This document shows positions 1-8,850 of a DNA stretch of 55,511 bases, in pieces. The notes under the pieces were generated by a model. The model worked only from the letters and a program-made list of their open reading frames with translations, did no database searches and had not been told where the DNA came from. Source of the stretch: an uncultured Clostridium sp. (lineage in GTDB: Bacteria; Bacillota; Clostridia; Clostridiales; Clostridiaceae); the NCBI GenBank assembly GCA_934746015.1, contig CAKVEW010000021.1:1-55511 (forward strand), written 5' to 3'. Positions within the stretch are counted from its first letter, which is position 1. Each line of letters starts with the position of its first letter. The position numbers were made by a program, and so were the translations under genes.

Positions 1-19
1 CATAAGAATACTTTGACAT
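1..19 (-). CDS. Partial IS3-family transposase OrfA (first 6 codons only)
   Basis: An ATG at 19-17 on the minus strand is preceded by GGAGG (34-30) with 10 nt spacing and opens MSKYSY before the window ends. Many IS150-type OrfA helix-turn-helix proteins start in this way. Only six codons are visible, so the call depends mostly on the IS end next to it. Confidence 0.45.
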
Positions 20-29
20 AAAAAATACA

Positions 30-63
30 CCTCCAAATGTTAGATATTGTGTCTAACATTTGG
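30..63 (-). promoter_or_regulatory. Hairpin overlapping the transposase ribosome binding site
   Basis: A perfect 12-bp inverted repeat (33-44 and 52-63, 7-nt spacer) lies just upstream of the transposase start. Its inner edge covers two bases of the GGAGG. In a transcript reading in from outside, the hairpin would partly hide the Shine-Dalgarno. Several IS families use this arrangement to limit transposase made from external promoters; its use here is inferred. Confidence 0.4.
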
Positions 64-113
64 GGTGCACTTCAAAACAGCTCCTTATTAATCTTTATTG
101 TGCCTTAGCACAG

Positions 114-623
114 CTATTCTCTTATTAAAACTTTTTCTACTTCTGCAATATATAAAGTATGATAGTCCTTTTCTGGATAGCATAGCTTTTCAATATTAGC
201 ATCTATAAAACATTCTGGTTTAAATTCTTGAGCATATAATTTTTTGCATATTATAGTAAGTTTTGATTCTTCGAAAGCTGGTGTGTTATCAACATAAGAA
301 ACTGTTAATTTGGTTTTAGAAAGTTTATCTTCATCCCTTCCAGAAACTGTTCCTAGGTAGCTTAAATCTTTTTTATAACTTTTATCAAAGAACGTAAGTG
401 AAAATGTTGAAGATGCATCTATGAATTCTTTAGTAAATCTTTGAGGTCTTAAAACTATATAAACTACATTCTTATTCCACATAATTCCGAAGCCACCCCA
501 AGACGCAGTCATAGTATTTACCTTATCAACCTTAGCTGCTGTAATAAGCATCCAGTCTGTTCCTATTAGTTTAAATGCACTTTGATCTAAATTTTCTGGT
601 TTTATTTCTCTAAAATTATTCAT
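114..623 (-). CDS. Flavin reductase-like FMN-binding split-barrel protein
   Basis: This 169-aa soluble protein has the layout of the flavoredoxin / flavin reductase-like family. An N-terminal segment ending in TASWGGFGIMWNK matches the FMN-binding strand region, RPQRFT follows, and then comes an S-F-S-L-TFF strand near residues 70-80. Proteins of this family bind FMN in a small split barrel and transfer electrons or reduce flavin. The natural partner is not indicated by the neighbours. The ATG at 623 is preceded by an AAGGGG-type ribosome binding site. It is transcribed in the same direction as the dihydrouridine synthase gene, 67 bp downstream of it, but co-transcription is uncertain. The 3' flank runs directly into the insertion sequence end. 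Confidence 0.75.
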   Translation of the reverse strand: MNNFREIKPENLDQSAFKLIGTDWMLITAAKVDKVNTMTASWGGFGIMWNKNVVYIVLRPQRFTKEFIDASSTFSLTFFDKSYKKDLSYLGTVSGRDEDKLSKTKLTVSYVDNTPAFEESKLTIICKKLYAQEFKPECFIDANIEKLCYPEKDYHTLYIAEVEKVLIRE

Positions 624-690
624 AATTTATCCCCTTTATATTAATAATAAATATATTATATTTTAAACTTATTTATTAAAGTAAAAAATA

Positions 691-1734
691 TTACTTCCAT
701 ATAATATCTTGTGGCATAGTTTCAATAATATTATTTAAAACATCTAGGATTGTTTCCTTTTTTACATTTGATGAAGATAAAAGCTGTTTATATTTTTTAC
801 TTCCTTTTTGACCTTGAAACAAGCTGTGAAGAGGAGATACTAATGCATGAACACTATTTCCCTTTTCAAGTTCTTCAATTATGTAAGGAATATAGGATTT
901 AATAATATTTCCTCTAGATATTGGTTTTCTATCTTCTAAATCTTCATAAAGCTTATAAAAGTTTGCTAATAAATAGCAGTCTTCGTATGCTGATCTTCCA
1001 ATCATAACACCATCTACTTTTGTTAAAGCATCTTTAATTGAATCAATGGTTTTAAATCCACCATTAATTTCAATATTTAAATAATCAAACTCTTTTTTTA
1101 CTCTATAAACCATATCATAATCAAGTGGTGGAATTTCTCTATTATCTTTAGGACTTAAGCCTTTTAAAATAGCAGAACGAGCATGAATAGTATATCTATC
1201 AGGTTTAGCTTTAGAAATAGTACTTAAGAATTCTAGTAAATCATCATATCCACTCATAATAATTTTACTCTTTTTATCTTCTATTATGCCAGTTCCATCT
1301 ATACCAATTCTATGCTTTATAGTTACTGGTTTTTTAGTAGCTTCTTTCATAGCAGAAAGTATTTCATAAACTAAATCCTTTGATGACATTAATGCAGCCC
1401 CCATTAAATTTCCTGAAACTCTATCAGAAGGGCAACCACAATTTAAATTTATTTCACTATAATCAAAATCCTCAGCAAGCTTAACAGCTTTATAGGCATC
1501 TTCTGGATTAGAAGCTGCAATTTGAAGAGCAACTGGACCTTCCTCTTTTCTAAAATATAATATCTTATCTCTATCTCCATTAATTATTGATTGAGCTGTA
1601 ACCATTTCTGTATATAAAAGAGCTTCTTTTGTTAGAAGTCTTGAAAAATATCTAAAGTGACGATGCGTTTTATCTACCATAGGAGCTATACTAACCTTTG
1701 GAGTATTAACATTTGAAATATATTTTTCCATCAT
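691..1734 (-). CDS. dusA: tRNA-dihydrouridine synthase, DusA-type
   Basis: A 347-aa flavoenzyme of the Dus family, which reduces uridine to 5,6-dihydrouridine in the tRNA D-loop using FMN and NADPH. The N-terminal SIAPMVDKTHRHFRYF and the LNCGCPSDRV motif are the signatures that separate DusA from DusB/C. The catalytic cysteine is the second C of NCGCPS. The KHRIGIDG phosphate/FMN-binding segment, INGGF and DGVMIGR complete the TIM barrel, and a C-terminal helical tRNA-binding domain follows. Two adjacent ATGs (1734 and 1731) share an AAGGAAGG ribosome binding site; either could be used. DusA is less common in Firmicutes than DusB, so this is probably a DusA-like clostridial branch, and site specificity is inferred. 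Confidence 0.85.
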   Translation of the reverse strand: MMEKYISNVNTPKVSIAPMVDKTHRHFRYFSRLLTKEALLYTEMVTAQSIINGDRDKILYFRKEEGPVALQIAASNPEDAYKAVKLAEDFDYSEINLNCGCPSDRVSGNLMGAALMSSKDLVYEILSAMKEATKKPVTIKHRIGIDGTGIIEDKKSKIIMSGYDDLLEFLSTISKAKPDRYTIHARSAILKGLSPKDNREIPPLDYDMVYRVKKEFDYLNIEINGGFKTIDSIKDALTKVDGVMIGRSAYEDCYLLANFYKLYEDLEDRKPISRGNIIKSYIPYIIEELEKGNSVHALVSPLHSLFQGQKGSKKYKQLLSSSNVKKETILDVLNNIIETMPQDIIWK

Positions 1735-1783
1735 TTGTTTCCTTCCTTAATTATTTCATTTAAAAGTTATTATATCATATAAA

Positions 1784-1810
1784 TAAAAAAATCGTACCAA
1801 AGTAGTACGA
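1784..1810 (-). terminator. Intrinsic terminator of the small membrane protein gene
   Basis: Arms TCGTAC (1792-1797) and GTACGA (1805-1810) form a 6-bp stem. On the minus strand the stem is followed by seven T residues. It lies directly behind the stop codon of the membrane protein gene. Confidence 0.7.
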
Positions 1811-1812
1811 CT

Positions 1813-2091
1813 TTATTTATTATTAGATTCTAATAAAAGTAAATTTACAAATAGAGCTAATAATATTCCTCTAGCAATATTGAATCCTATTATTCCTAAA
1901 GATAAAAAATCTATAAGGACATAAGCAAATATGTAAATAGCACAACAGATAATTGTCCAAATAACTTTTTCTTTAGTTGTTTTTCTAACTTTAATTTTAA
2001 TAGTTCCATTATTTATTAAATATTTTAATAAATAATTAAATATTAAGCTAGAAATTATAAATGATAATAGAAGAGTTATTATATTATTCAA
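1813..2091 (-). CDS. Small hypothetical membrane protein
   Basis: A 92-aa protein of unknown function with three predicted membrane segments. They lie near the N-terminus (NIITLLLSFIISSLIF), in the middle (WTIICCAIYIFAYVLIDFL) and at the C-terminus (GIIGFNIARGILLALFVNLLLL). A short basic linker (KIKVRKTTKEK) sits between the first two. An upstream TTG at 2109 is also in frame, but the sequence between holds AAAGGAG placed 8 nt before the TTG at 2091, so the shorter form is preferred. A terminator follows at once, so it is probably transcribed alone. I do not recognise a family. Confidence 0.55.
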   Translation of the reverse strand: MNNIITLLLSFIISSLIFNYLLKYLINNGTIKIKVRKTTKEKVIWTIICCAIYIFAYVLIDFLSLGIIGFNIARGILLALFVNLLLLESNNK

Positions 2092-2155
2092 ATTTATTTC
2101 TCCTTTCAAGGTTATAATGGTATTATAACATTTATTAGAGCTTTAAATTGTTATT

Positions 2156-2356
2156 TTATTTTAAACTATTATAATTCCAATAACATCTCATATTGACCAA
2201 TATAATTAGCAAAACCAGTAGAAAGAGTATTTTAACAAGAAGGTAATAACTATAATCTACATTTATTGAAAATATTGACAAAAAGATAACAATAACATAT
2301 ACTTTAACTAATATTTATAAATTAAATACATTTAGTGTAATTATAGCAGCAATTAA
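2156..2356 (-). pseudogene. Probable remnant of an integral membrane protein gene
   Basis: On the minus strand one frame reads about 65 codons of strongly hydrophobic, membrane-like sequence. It opens LIAAIITLNVFNL, meets an in-frame TAA (2317-2315), resumes ILVKVYVIVIFLSIF and later LLVKILFLLVLLIILV, and ends with a second stop at 2158-2156. There is no start codon with a ribosome binding site. The pattern of short hydrophobic helices ending in a basic tail resembles the C-terminus of a multi-pass transporter or flippase, but chance is possible in AT-rich DNA. Confidence 0.3.
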
Positions 2357-2496
2357 TTATTTTTAATTATATCAAAGTATAGATTAATATATATACCTAT
2401 AAATAGATAAAAATAACATAAGTGAGAATCTAAATTTTAATTTAGTAATTCGAATTTACAACGCTGACAATAGGAAGGGTTGTTACATAAGATATG

Positions 2497-2520
2497 ATAG
2501 TTTGATAAGTAACAAACTAT
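2497..2520 (+). promoter_or_regulatory. Inverted repeat upstream of the short-chain dehydrogenase gene (possible operator)
   Basis: ATAGTTTG (2497-2504) and CAAACTAT (2513-2520) form a perfect 8-bp inverted repeat with an 8-nt spacer. It sits 57 bp before the dehydrogenase start. The size fits a dimeric repressor site, but no regulator gene is adjacent. Confidence 0.35.
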
Positions 2521-2577
2521 ATATAGTTATAAGTAGTTTATTAATTTAATAATAAATATATTTAGGAGGTATTATAT

Positions 2578-3336
2578 ATGAAACTTTGTGGTAAGGTTGC
2601 TGTAGTTACAGGTGCAAGTTCAGGTATGGGAAGATCTATTGCTCTTCTATATGCAAAAGAAGGAGCTTCGGTTGTTGCAGTTGCAAGAAGAAAAGAAAAA
2701 CTTGATGAATTAGTTGAAATGTCTAAGGATTATGATGGAAAAATAATTGCTATGCAAGGTGATGTTTCTAAAAAAGAAGATAATGAAAAAATGATTGAAC
2801 TTGCTATTGAAAGCTTTGGAAAAATTGATATTTTAGTAAATAATGCAGGGGTTATGGATGAAATGATGCCAGTTGCTGAAGTTCCAGATGAATTATGGGA
2901 AAAAGTAATGAGTGTTAATTTAGATGGTCCGTTTTATGCATGTAGAAAAGCTGTTAACTCAATGTTAAAGCAAGGTTCTGGAATTATAATTAATGTAGGA
3001 TCTATAGGTGGATTAAATGGTTGTAGAGCAGGAGTTTCATATACAGCTTCTAAATATGCATTACTAGGATTAACTAAAAATATTGGATTTATGTATGCTG
3101 ATAAAGGCATAAGATGTAATATAATATGTCCTGGTGGGGTAGAATCAGAAATTGGAGTTGGTATAAGTCATCCTAGTGAGTTTGGATTTTCAAGAGTAAG
3201 ACTGGGAATGGGGAATGTACCAAGGTCAGGTTCACCAGAAGAAATAGCTACAATTGCTTTATTCCTTGCTACTGATGATTCTAGTTTTATAAATGGAACT
3301 GAAATTGTTGCAGATGCAGGATGGACTGCGTTTTAA
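2578..3336 (+). CDS. Short-chain dehydrogenase/reductase (SDR), classical type
   Basis: A 252-aa classical SDR oxidoreductase. It has the cofactor motif TGASSGMG (residues 11-18), NNAG (88-91) and the catalytic triad Ser142, Tyr155 and Lys159 (YTASK). The CPGG segment precedes a substrate loop. Two arginines after the second strand (ARRKE, about 37-38) favour NADP(H). A strong AGGAGG lies before the ATG and a terminator follows, so it is a single-gene unit. The family covers FabG-like ketoacyl reductases, sugar-alcohol dehydrogenases and the 7-alpha, 12-alpha and 12-beta hydroxysteroid dehydrogenases of gut clostridia. No fatty-acid genes are nearby, so a dedicated FabG role is unlikely, but the substrate cannot be read from sequence. 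Confidence 0.85.
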   Translation: MKLCGKVAVVTGASSGMGRSIALLYAKEGASVVAVARRKEKLDELVEMSKDYDGKIIAMQGDVSKKEDNEKMIELAIESFGKIDILVNNAGVMDEMMPVAEVPDELWEKVMSVNLDGPFYACRKAVNSMLKQGSGIIINVGSIGGLNGCRAGVSYTASKYALLGLTKNIGFMYADKGIRCNIICPGGVESEIGVGISHPSEFGFSRVRLGMGNVPRSGSPEEIATIALFLATDDSSFINGTEIVADAGWTAF

Positions 3337-3441
3337 TATAATAACTCTTATTGGCGTGATTTTTTGTATATAATTAAAGTCAAATTTAAATTAGCAATAT
3401 AATATACAATTCTAATAAGTATTTAATTGAATATAGTATAT

Positions 3442-3484
3442 AGATATAGGGTAGTTAGTTAATAATCATTCCTATATCTTTTTT
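3442..3484 (+). terminator. Terminator after the SDR gene
   Basis: AGATATAGG (3442-3450) pairs with CCTATATCT (3471-3479). The loop is long (20 nt) and a run of six T residues follows. Confidence 0.55.
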
Positions 3485-3547
3485 GTATATTATAAATTTT
3501 AAAGGGGTAAATTATTGGAAAATTTCAAATTTTGAAAAATACTAGTG

Positions 3548-3581
3548 TATCTCTATATATTATAATTGTTATATAGAGATA
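3548..3581 (+). promoter_or_regulatory. 12-bp inverted repeat around a -10 element upstream of the GH1 gene
   Basis: TATCTCTATATA (3548-3559) and TATATAGAGATA (3570-3581) are perfect inverted copies with a 10-nt spacer. The spacer contains TATAAT (3561-3566). A dimeric regulator bound here would cover the -10 box of the beta-glucosidase gene, 49 bp upstream of its start. No good -35 box lies at 17 bp. No BglG-type antiterminator or other regulator gene is adjacent. Confidence 0.45.
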
Positions 3582-3611
3582 AAACTTTAATAAAATAATT
3601 AAAAAGTATAG

Positions 3612-5054
<1,443 letters not shown>

Positions 5055-5073
5055 TTAAATATATTAGATTATA

Positions 5074-5117
5074 AATAGGCTATTCAAATTGATTTTGAAT
5101 AGTCTATTATAATTTTT
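5074..5117 (+). terminator. Terminator after the GH1 gene
   Basis: A 15-bp stem (5074-5088 with 5094-5108, one G-T pair) with a 5-nt loop is followed by a T-rich stretch. Confidence 0.75.
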
Positions 5118-5191
5118 AATAAAGATATATAATATTAATAATTATAAAAGAAGGCTAGTTATAAAATAAAAGATAAACTGTAGGGGGTAAA

Positions 5192-7213
5192 ATGGAAATA
5201 TTAAGTCATGGATGTACTTTAGATTGTTTTGATTGCTGTAAATTTAATATATATGTAGAAGATAATGAAATATTAAAAATAGTAGGTGATAAGAATCATC
5301 CCTTTACAAAAGGATTTGTTTGTAAAAAAGGTCTAGCCCATTTAGATAGATTACATCATAAAGATAGAATATATAATCCAATGATAAAGATTAATGGGGA
5401 ATGGAGAGAGATATCCTTTGATGAAGCACTATCAATAATAGCAGAAAAATTAAATTACTATAAAGATAAATATTCATCAAAGTCTATACTATATTATGAA
5501 CAATATGGAAATGGTGCTTTACTTAAAAGTATGGGAGATTTATTTTTTAATTTCTTTGGTGGAGTGAGCAAATCTAAAGGTGGGCCATGCTGGAGTGCGG
5601 GAATAAAAGCACAGACTATAAATTTTGGAGATGTAAGAAGTCATTCTTTAGAAGATATGCTGAATAGTAAGTCTATATTTATATGGGGGAAGAATCCTGC
5701 TTTTACATCTGTACATACCATACAATGTATAAAGAAAGCAAAGGCAAAGGGAAGTAAGATAGTAGTTATAGATCCTATATACACAAAGACAGCTGAAATG
5801 GCAGATAGATATGTTAGAATAAAGCCTAATGGTGATGGAGCTCTAGCTCTTGCTATGGGGAAGATAATAATTGAAAAAAGATTATATGATGAAGAATACA
5901 TTAATAAGCATGTTAATGGTTTTGAGCTATATAAGAACTATTTAAGCTCTTTAAATCTAGAAAATTTAATTGAAGCTTCTGGAGTAATCAAAGAGGAAAT
6001 TGAGGAATTAGTTTATCTATATACAAATAAATATTCAACAATTTTACTTGGATATGGAATGCAAAAATATAAAAATGGAGGCAATACTATAAGTCTTGTA
6101 GATATATTAGGTGCAATAACTGGGCAAATAGGATTTAGTGGCGGTGGGATAAATTATGCAAATAAAGTTTATCCAAATGTAATTAATTCAGATCCATATA
6201 ATAGCGAAGAATGTTGTGAAAATAGATTTTTTTATGTAAGTGAAATGGCAGAATTTATAAAAGCTTCTCTAGAAGGTAAAGACTATTATAATGATGAAAA
6301 TATTTATATAAAAGAAAATAATTCAAAAGGTGAATTAAGGAAATTTGATGTCCCTATAAAAATGGCTGTTGTTACTAAAGCTAATTTGTTAAACCAACTT
6401 GCTGATCTAAATGAATTAAAAGGCGCTTTCTCTAAAATTGAATTTAAGGTTTGTTTTGACATGTTTATGACAGATACCGCAAAAGAGTGTGATTTATTTA
6501 TTCCAACTACTAGCACCTTAGAAAGTGAAGATATAATTTATAGTTCAATGACAAATCCATATATTATATATAATGAAAAGGCAGCAGAGCCTAAGGAAAG
6601 ACTAATGGATGAATATGAGTTTTTTAAAGAACTTGCAAGAATTCTTAATATAGAAAAATATCCATATGTAGATAAGAGAGAATACTTGACTAAAGTAATA
6701 GAACCTTTAAAGAAATATAATAAAGAAATAAGTATTGAGTACTTAAAGGATGACTATTTTACTATTCATAAGCCTGTAGCTTGGGAAGATAAAAGGTTTG
6801 AAACTACTTCAGGTAAATTTGAAATTTTCTTTAATAATAGGTTGTATAGAGATAATATTAAAGATAATCAATTTATATTATTAACAAATCACACAAGAGA
6901 TAGCTTATCTAGTCAGCATATGATGGATAAAGAGGGGATTTCAATTGCATATATTAATGAAAATATGGCAAAAAAACTAGAATTATTTAATGATGAGATA
7001 GTAACATTAAAGAATAAAAATGGTGAAATAAAAGTAAGACTAAATATTGATAATATGGTAGCCGATAATGTGGTGTTAATGTATGTAGGTTGGTGGACTA
7101 AACATGGAAATCCAAATTATTTGACTGAATCAGGGATATCAGATATTGGTGGACAAGTAACCTATAATGAGACAAAAGTAGAAATAATAAAGAAGTTAAC
7201 GGTAGAATTATAA
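5192..7213 (+). CDS. Molybdopterin-dependent oxidoreductase (DMSO reductase superfamily)
   Basis: A 673-aa catalytic subunit of the molybdopterin oxidoreductase superfamily. The N-terminus carries cysteines at 8, 12, 15/16 and 44, a near-canonical [4Fe-4S] site followed by KGFVCKKG. The bis-MGD-binding core comprises IWGKNPAFTSVH and VVIDPIYTKTAEMADRYVRIKPNGDGALALAMG. The C-terminal molydop-binding domain starts near FILLTNHTRDS. Cys133 in GGPCWSAG is a candidate molybdenum ligand. There is no twin-arginine signal, so the protein should be cytoplasmic. It stands alone, without iron-sulfur or membrane-anchor subunits or Moco genes nearby, so the electron partner and substrate are unknown. Confidence 0.85.
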   Translation: MEILSHGCTLDCFDCCKFNIYVEDNEILKIVGDKNHPFTKGFVCKKGLAHLDRLHHKDRIYNPMIKINGEWREISFDEALSIIAEKLNYYKDKYSSKSILYYEQYGNGALLKSMGDLFFNFFGGVSKSKGGPCWSAGIKAQTINFGDVRSHSLEDMLNSKSIFIWGKNPAFTSVHTIQCIKKAKAKGSKIVVIDPIYTKTAEMADRYVRIKPNGDGALALAMGKIIIEKRLYDEEYINKHVNGFELYKNYLSSLNLENLIEASGVIKEEIEELVYLYTNKYSTILLGYGMQKYKNGGNTISLVDILGAITGQIGFSGGGINYANKVYPNVINSDPYNSEECCENRFFYVSEMAEFIKASLEGKDYYNDENIYIKENNSKGELRKFDVPIKMAVVTKANLLNQLADLNELKGAFSKIEFKVCFDMFMTDTAKECDLFIPTTSTLESEDIIYSSMTNPYIIYNEKAAEPKERLMDEYEFFKELARILNIEKYPYVDKREYLTKVIEPLKKYNKEISIEYLKDDYFTIHKPVAWEDKRFETTSGKFEIFFNNRLYRDNIKDNQFILLTNHTRDSLSSQHMMDKEGISIAYINENMAKKLELFNDEIVTLKNKNGEIKVRLNIDNMVADNVVLMYVGWWTKHGNPNYLTESGISDIGGQVTYNETKVEIIKKLTVEL

Positions 7214-7296
7214 TAGAATCCAATAATAAGAAGAAAAATTAATATTATATAACTTTTGATGAACTAATTCATTTTATTTAGGAGTTAAGAAAAATG

Positions 7297-7340
7297 AAAA
7301 TGCTACTTCAACAATATATTGAAGCAGCATTTTGTTTATT
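7297..7340. terminator. Bidirectional terminator between the molybdoenzyme gene and livF
   Basis: A stem of 14 out of 15 pairs (7297-7311 with 7319-7333) has flanking A-rich and T-rich tracts. It can serve the plus-strand molybdoenzyme gene and the converging liv operon. Confidence 0.7.
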
Positions 7341-7380
7341 TCTAGGAATTTATAAAAATATTACCCTTTGAATAAGTTCT

Positions 7381-8085
7381 TTATTCGCCAAGATAAGCAC
7401 TTTTGATACTTTCATCATTTAATAAATCTCTTGCTTTTCCAGATAAAACAATTTTTCCTGTTTCTAATACATAAGCTCTATTTGCGATTGATAAGGCCAT
7501 ATTAGCATTTTGTTCCACAAGTAGAATTGTTGTACCAGATTTATTTATTTCAACAATAGTATCAAATATATCTTTTACGACTAAAGGTGCTAGACCCATG
7601 GAAGGTTCATCTAAAATTAACATTTCTGGTCTGTTCATTAAAGCACGACCTATGGCTAACATTTGTTGTTCACCACCAGAAAGAGTACCAGCTATTTGTT
7701 TTTTTCTTTCTTTTAATATTGGAAATTTAGAAAATACCATTTCCATATCTGATTTAACTTCACTTTTATTTTTCTTTAAATAAGCACCTAACTCTAAGTT
7801 CTCCTTTACAGTAAGGTTTGCGAAAATCTTTCTACCTTCGGGAACATGAGATAATCCAAGAGAAACTATTTTGTGAGAAGGAACTTTTTTTAAGTTCTCA
7901 TCTTTATAGGAAATAGTTCCTGATTTAATAGGCTCAAGACCTGATATAGCTCTTAGTGTTGAGGTTTTTCCAGCACCATTTGCACCTATTAAAGTAACTA
8001 TTTCACCTTTTTTTACTTCTAAAGATAAATCTTTTAGGGCATGTATGCCTCCATAATATAAGTTTATATTGTCTAATTTAAGCAT
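7381..8085 (-). CDS. livF: Branched-chain amino-acid ABC transporter, ATPase LivF
   Basis: A 234-aa ABC ATPase. Walker A is GANGAGKT (34-41), the signature is LSGGEQQ, Walker B is LILDEPSMGLAP, and the switch histidine region is VEQNAN. SMGLAP and the short length are typical of LivF rather than LivG. It pairs with LivG on the cytoplasmic face of the LivH/LivM channel to drive uptake of leucine, isoleucine, valine or related amino acids. It is the last gene of the five-gene minus-strand operon, 3 bp after livG. The exact amino-acid specificity cannot be read. Confidence 0.92.
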   Translation of the reverse strand: MLKLDNINLYYGGIHALKDLSLEVKKGEIVTLIGANGAGKTSTLRAISGLEPIKSGTISYKDENLKKVPSHKIVSLGLSHVPEGRKIFANLTVKENLELGAYLKKNKSEVKSDMEMVFSKFPILKERKKQIAGTLSGGEQQMLAIGRALMNRPEMLILDEPSMGLAPLVVKDIFDTIVEINKSGTTILLVEQNANMALSIANRAYVLETGKIVLSGKARDLLNDESIKSAYLGE

Positions 8086-8088
8086 ATT

Positions 8089-8847
8089 CTAAGCCCCCTC
8101 TCCAAGATAAGCTTCAATTACCTTAGGATTATTTTTTATCTCATCAGGTGTACCTTCTGCAATCTTCTTACCATAGTCAAGAACAACTATTTTTTCGCAA
8201 ATACCCATAACTAACTTCATATCATGTTCAATTAAAAGAACAGATATATGAAACTTATCTTTTATCCAATTTATTAAATCCATAAGTTCAATTGTTTCTT
8301 GAGGATTCATACCAGCAGCTGGTTCATCTAATAAAAGTAAGGATGGATTTGTTGCAAGTGCTCTTACTATTTCAAGTTTTCTTTGATCTCCGTAGGAAAG
8401 ATTTTTAGCAGTTTCAGTAGCCTTTGCATCTAATGAGAAAATTTTAAGAAGTTTTAAGCTCTCTTCTTCAATTTTCTTTTCTTCTTTTCTAAACTTAGGT
8501 GTCCTTAAAATAGAATCAAATAAAGAATAGTTTATCCTATAATTAAAGCTTATTTTTACATTATCCAATACTGTAAGATTAGAAAATAATCTTATATTTT
8601 GAAATGTTCTTGCTATCTTTTTCTTGGTTATATTGTAAGGCTTAAGACCATTAAGATTTTCTCCAAGATAACATATAGTTCCATTTGTTGGAGTATATAC
8701 ACCAGTTAACATATTGAATACAGTAGTTTTACCAGCACCATTAGGACCGATTAAACCAACTATTTGAGATTCATCAATGCTTAGATTAAACTCTGATACA
8801 GCTTTTAATCCACCAAACTCAATTGATAAGTTTGTAACATCTAACAT
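8089..8847 (-). CDS. livG: Branched-chain amino-acid ABC transporter, ATPase LivG
   Basis: A 252-aa ABC ATPase with Walker A GPNGAGKT (34-41), signature LSYGDQRK, Walker B LLLLDEPAAGMNP and the LIEHDMK switch region. AAGMNP and the longer insert between Walker A and the signature are LivG hallmarks. It is the partner of LivF. It starts 3 bp after the livM stop, showing tight translational coupling. Confidence 0.92.
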   Translation of the reverse strand: MLDVTNLSIEFGGLKAVSEFNLSIDESQIVGLIGPNGAGKTTVFNMLTGVYTPTNGTICYLGENLNGLKPYNITKKKIARTFQNIRLFSNLTVLDNVKISFNYRINYSLFDSILRTPKFRKEEKKIEEESLKLLKIFSLDAKATETAKNLSYGDQRKLEIVRALATNPSLLLLDEPAAGMNPQETIELMDLINWIKDKFHISVLLIEHDMKLVMGICEKIVVLDYGKKIAEGTPDEIKNNPKVIEAYLGEGA

Positions 8848-8850
8848 AGA

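Larger units (their letters stand above)
1..79 (-). mobile_element. 5' end of an IS3-family (IS150-like) insertion sequence
   Basis: Read on the minus strand, the element begins at 79 with TGTTTTGAAGTGCACCCC and continues with a TTAGACA-type segment. This TG...GTGCACCCC...GTTAGAC end is the usual look of IS150-group IS3 elements. It is followed by a strong Shine-Dalgarno and a coding start beginning MSKYSY. The rest of the element lies beyond the left edge, so the other terminal repeat and the target duplication cannot be checked. Family assignment rests on remembered family ends, not on a search. Confidence 0.6.
2092..2577. other. Long gene-poor gap
   Basis: These 486 bp hold the promoter region of the small membrane gene, a decayed membrane-protein remnant (2156-2356, minus) and an inverted repeat next to the dehydrogenase gene (2497-2520). 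No RNA gene or intact ORF was recognised in the rest. Confidence 0.6.

Noticed and set aside
7294..7371. 25-codon ORF starting MKMLLQQYIEAAF, with GGAG upstream
   Set aside because: Its codons coincide with the two arms of the terminator hairpin, so it is better explained as terminator sequence.
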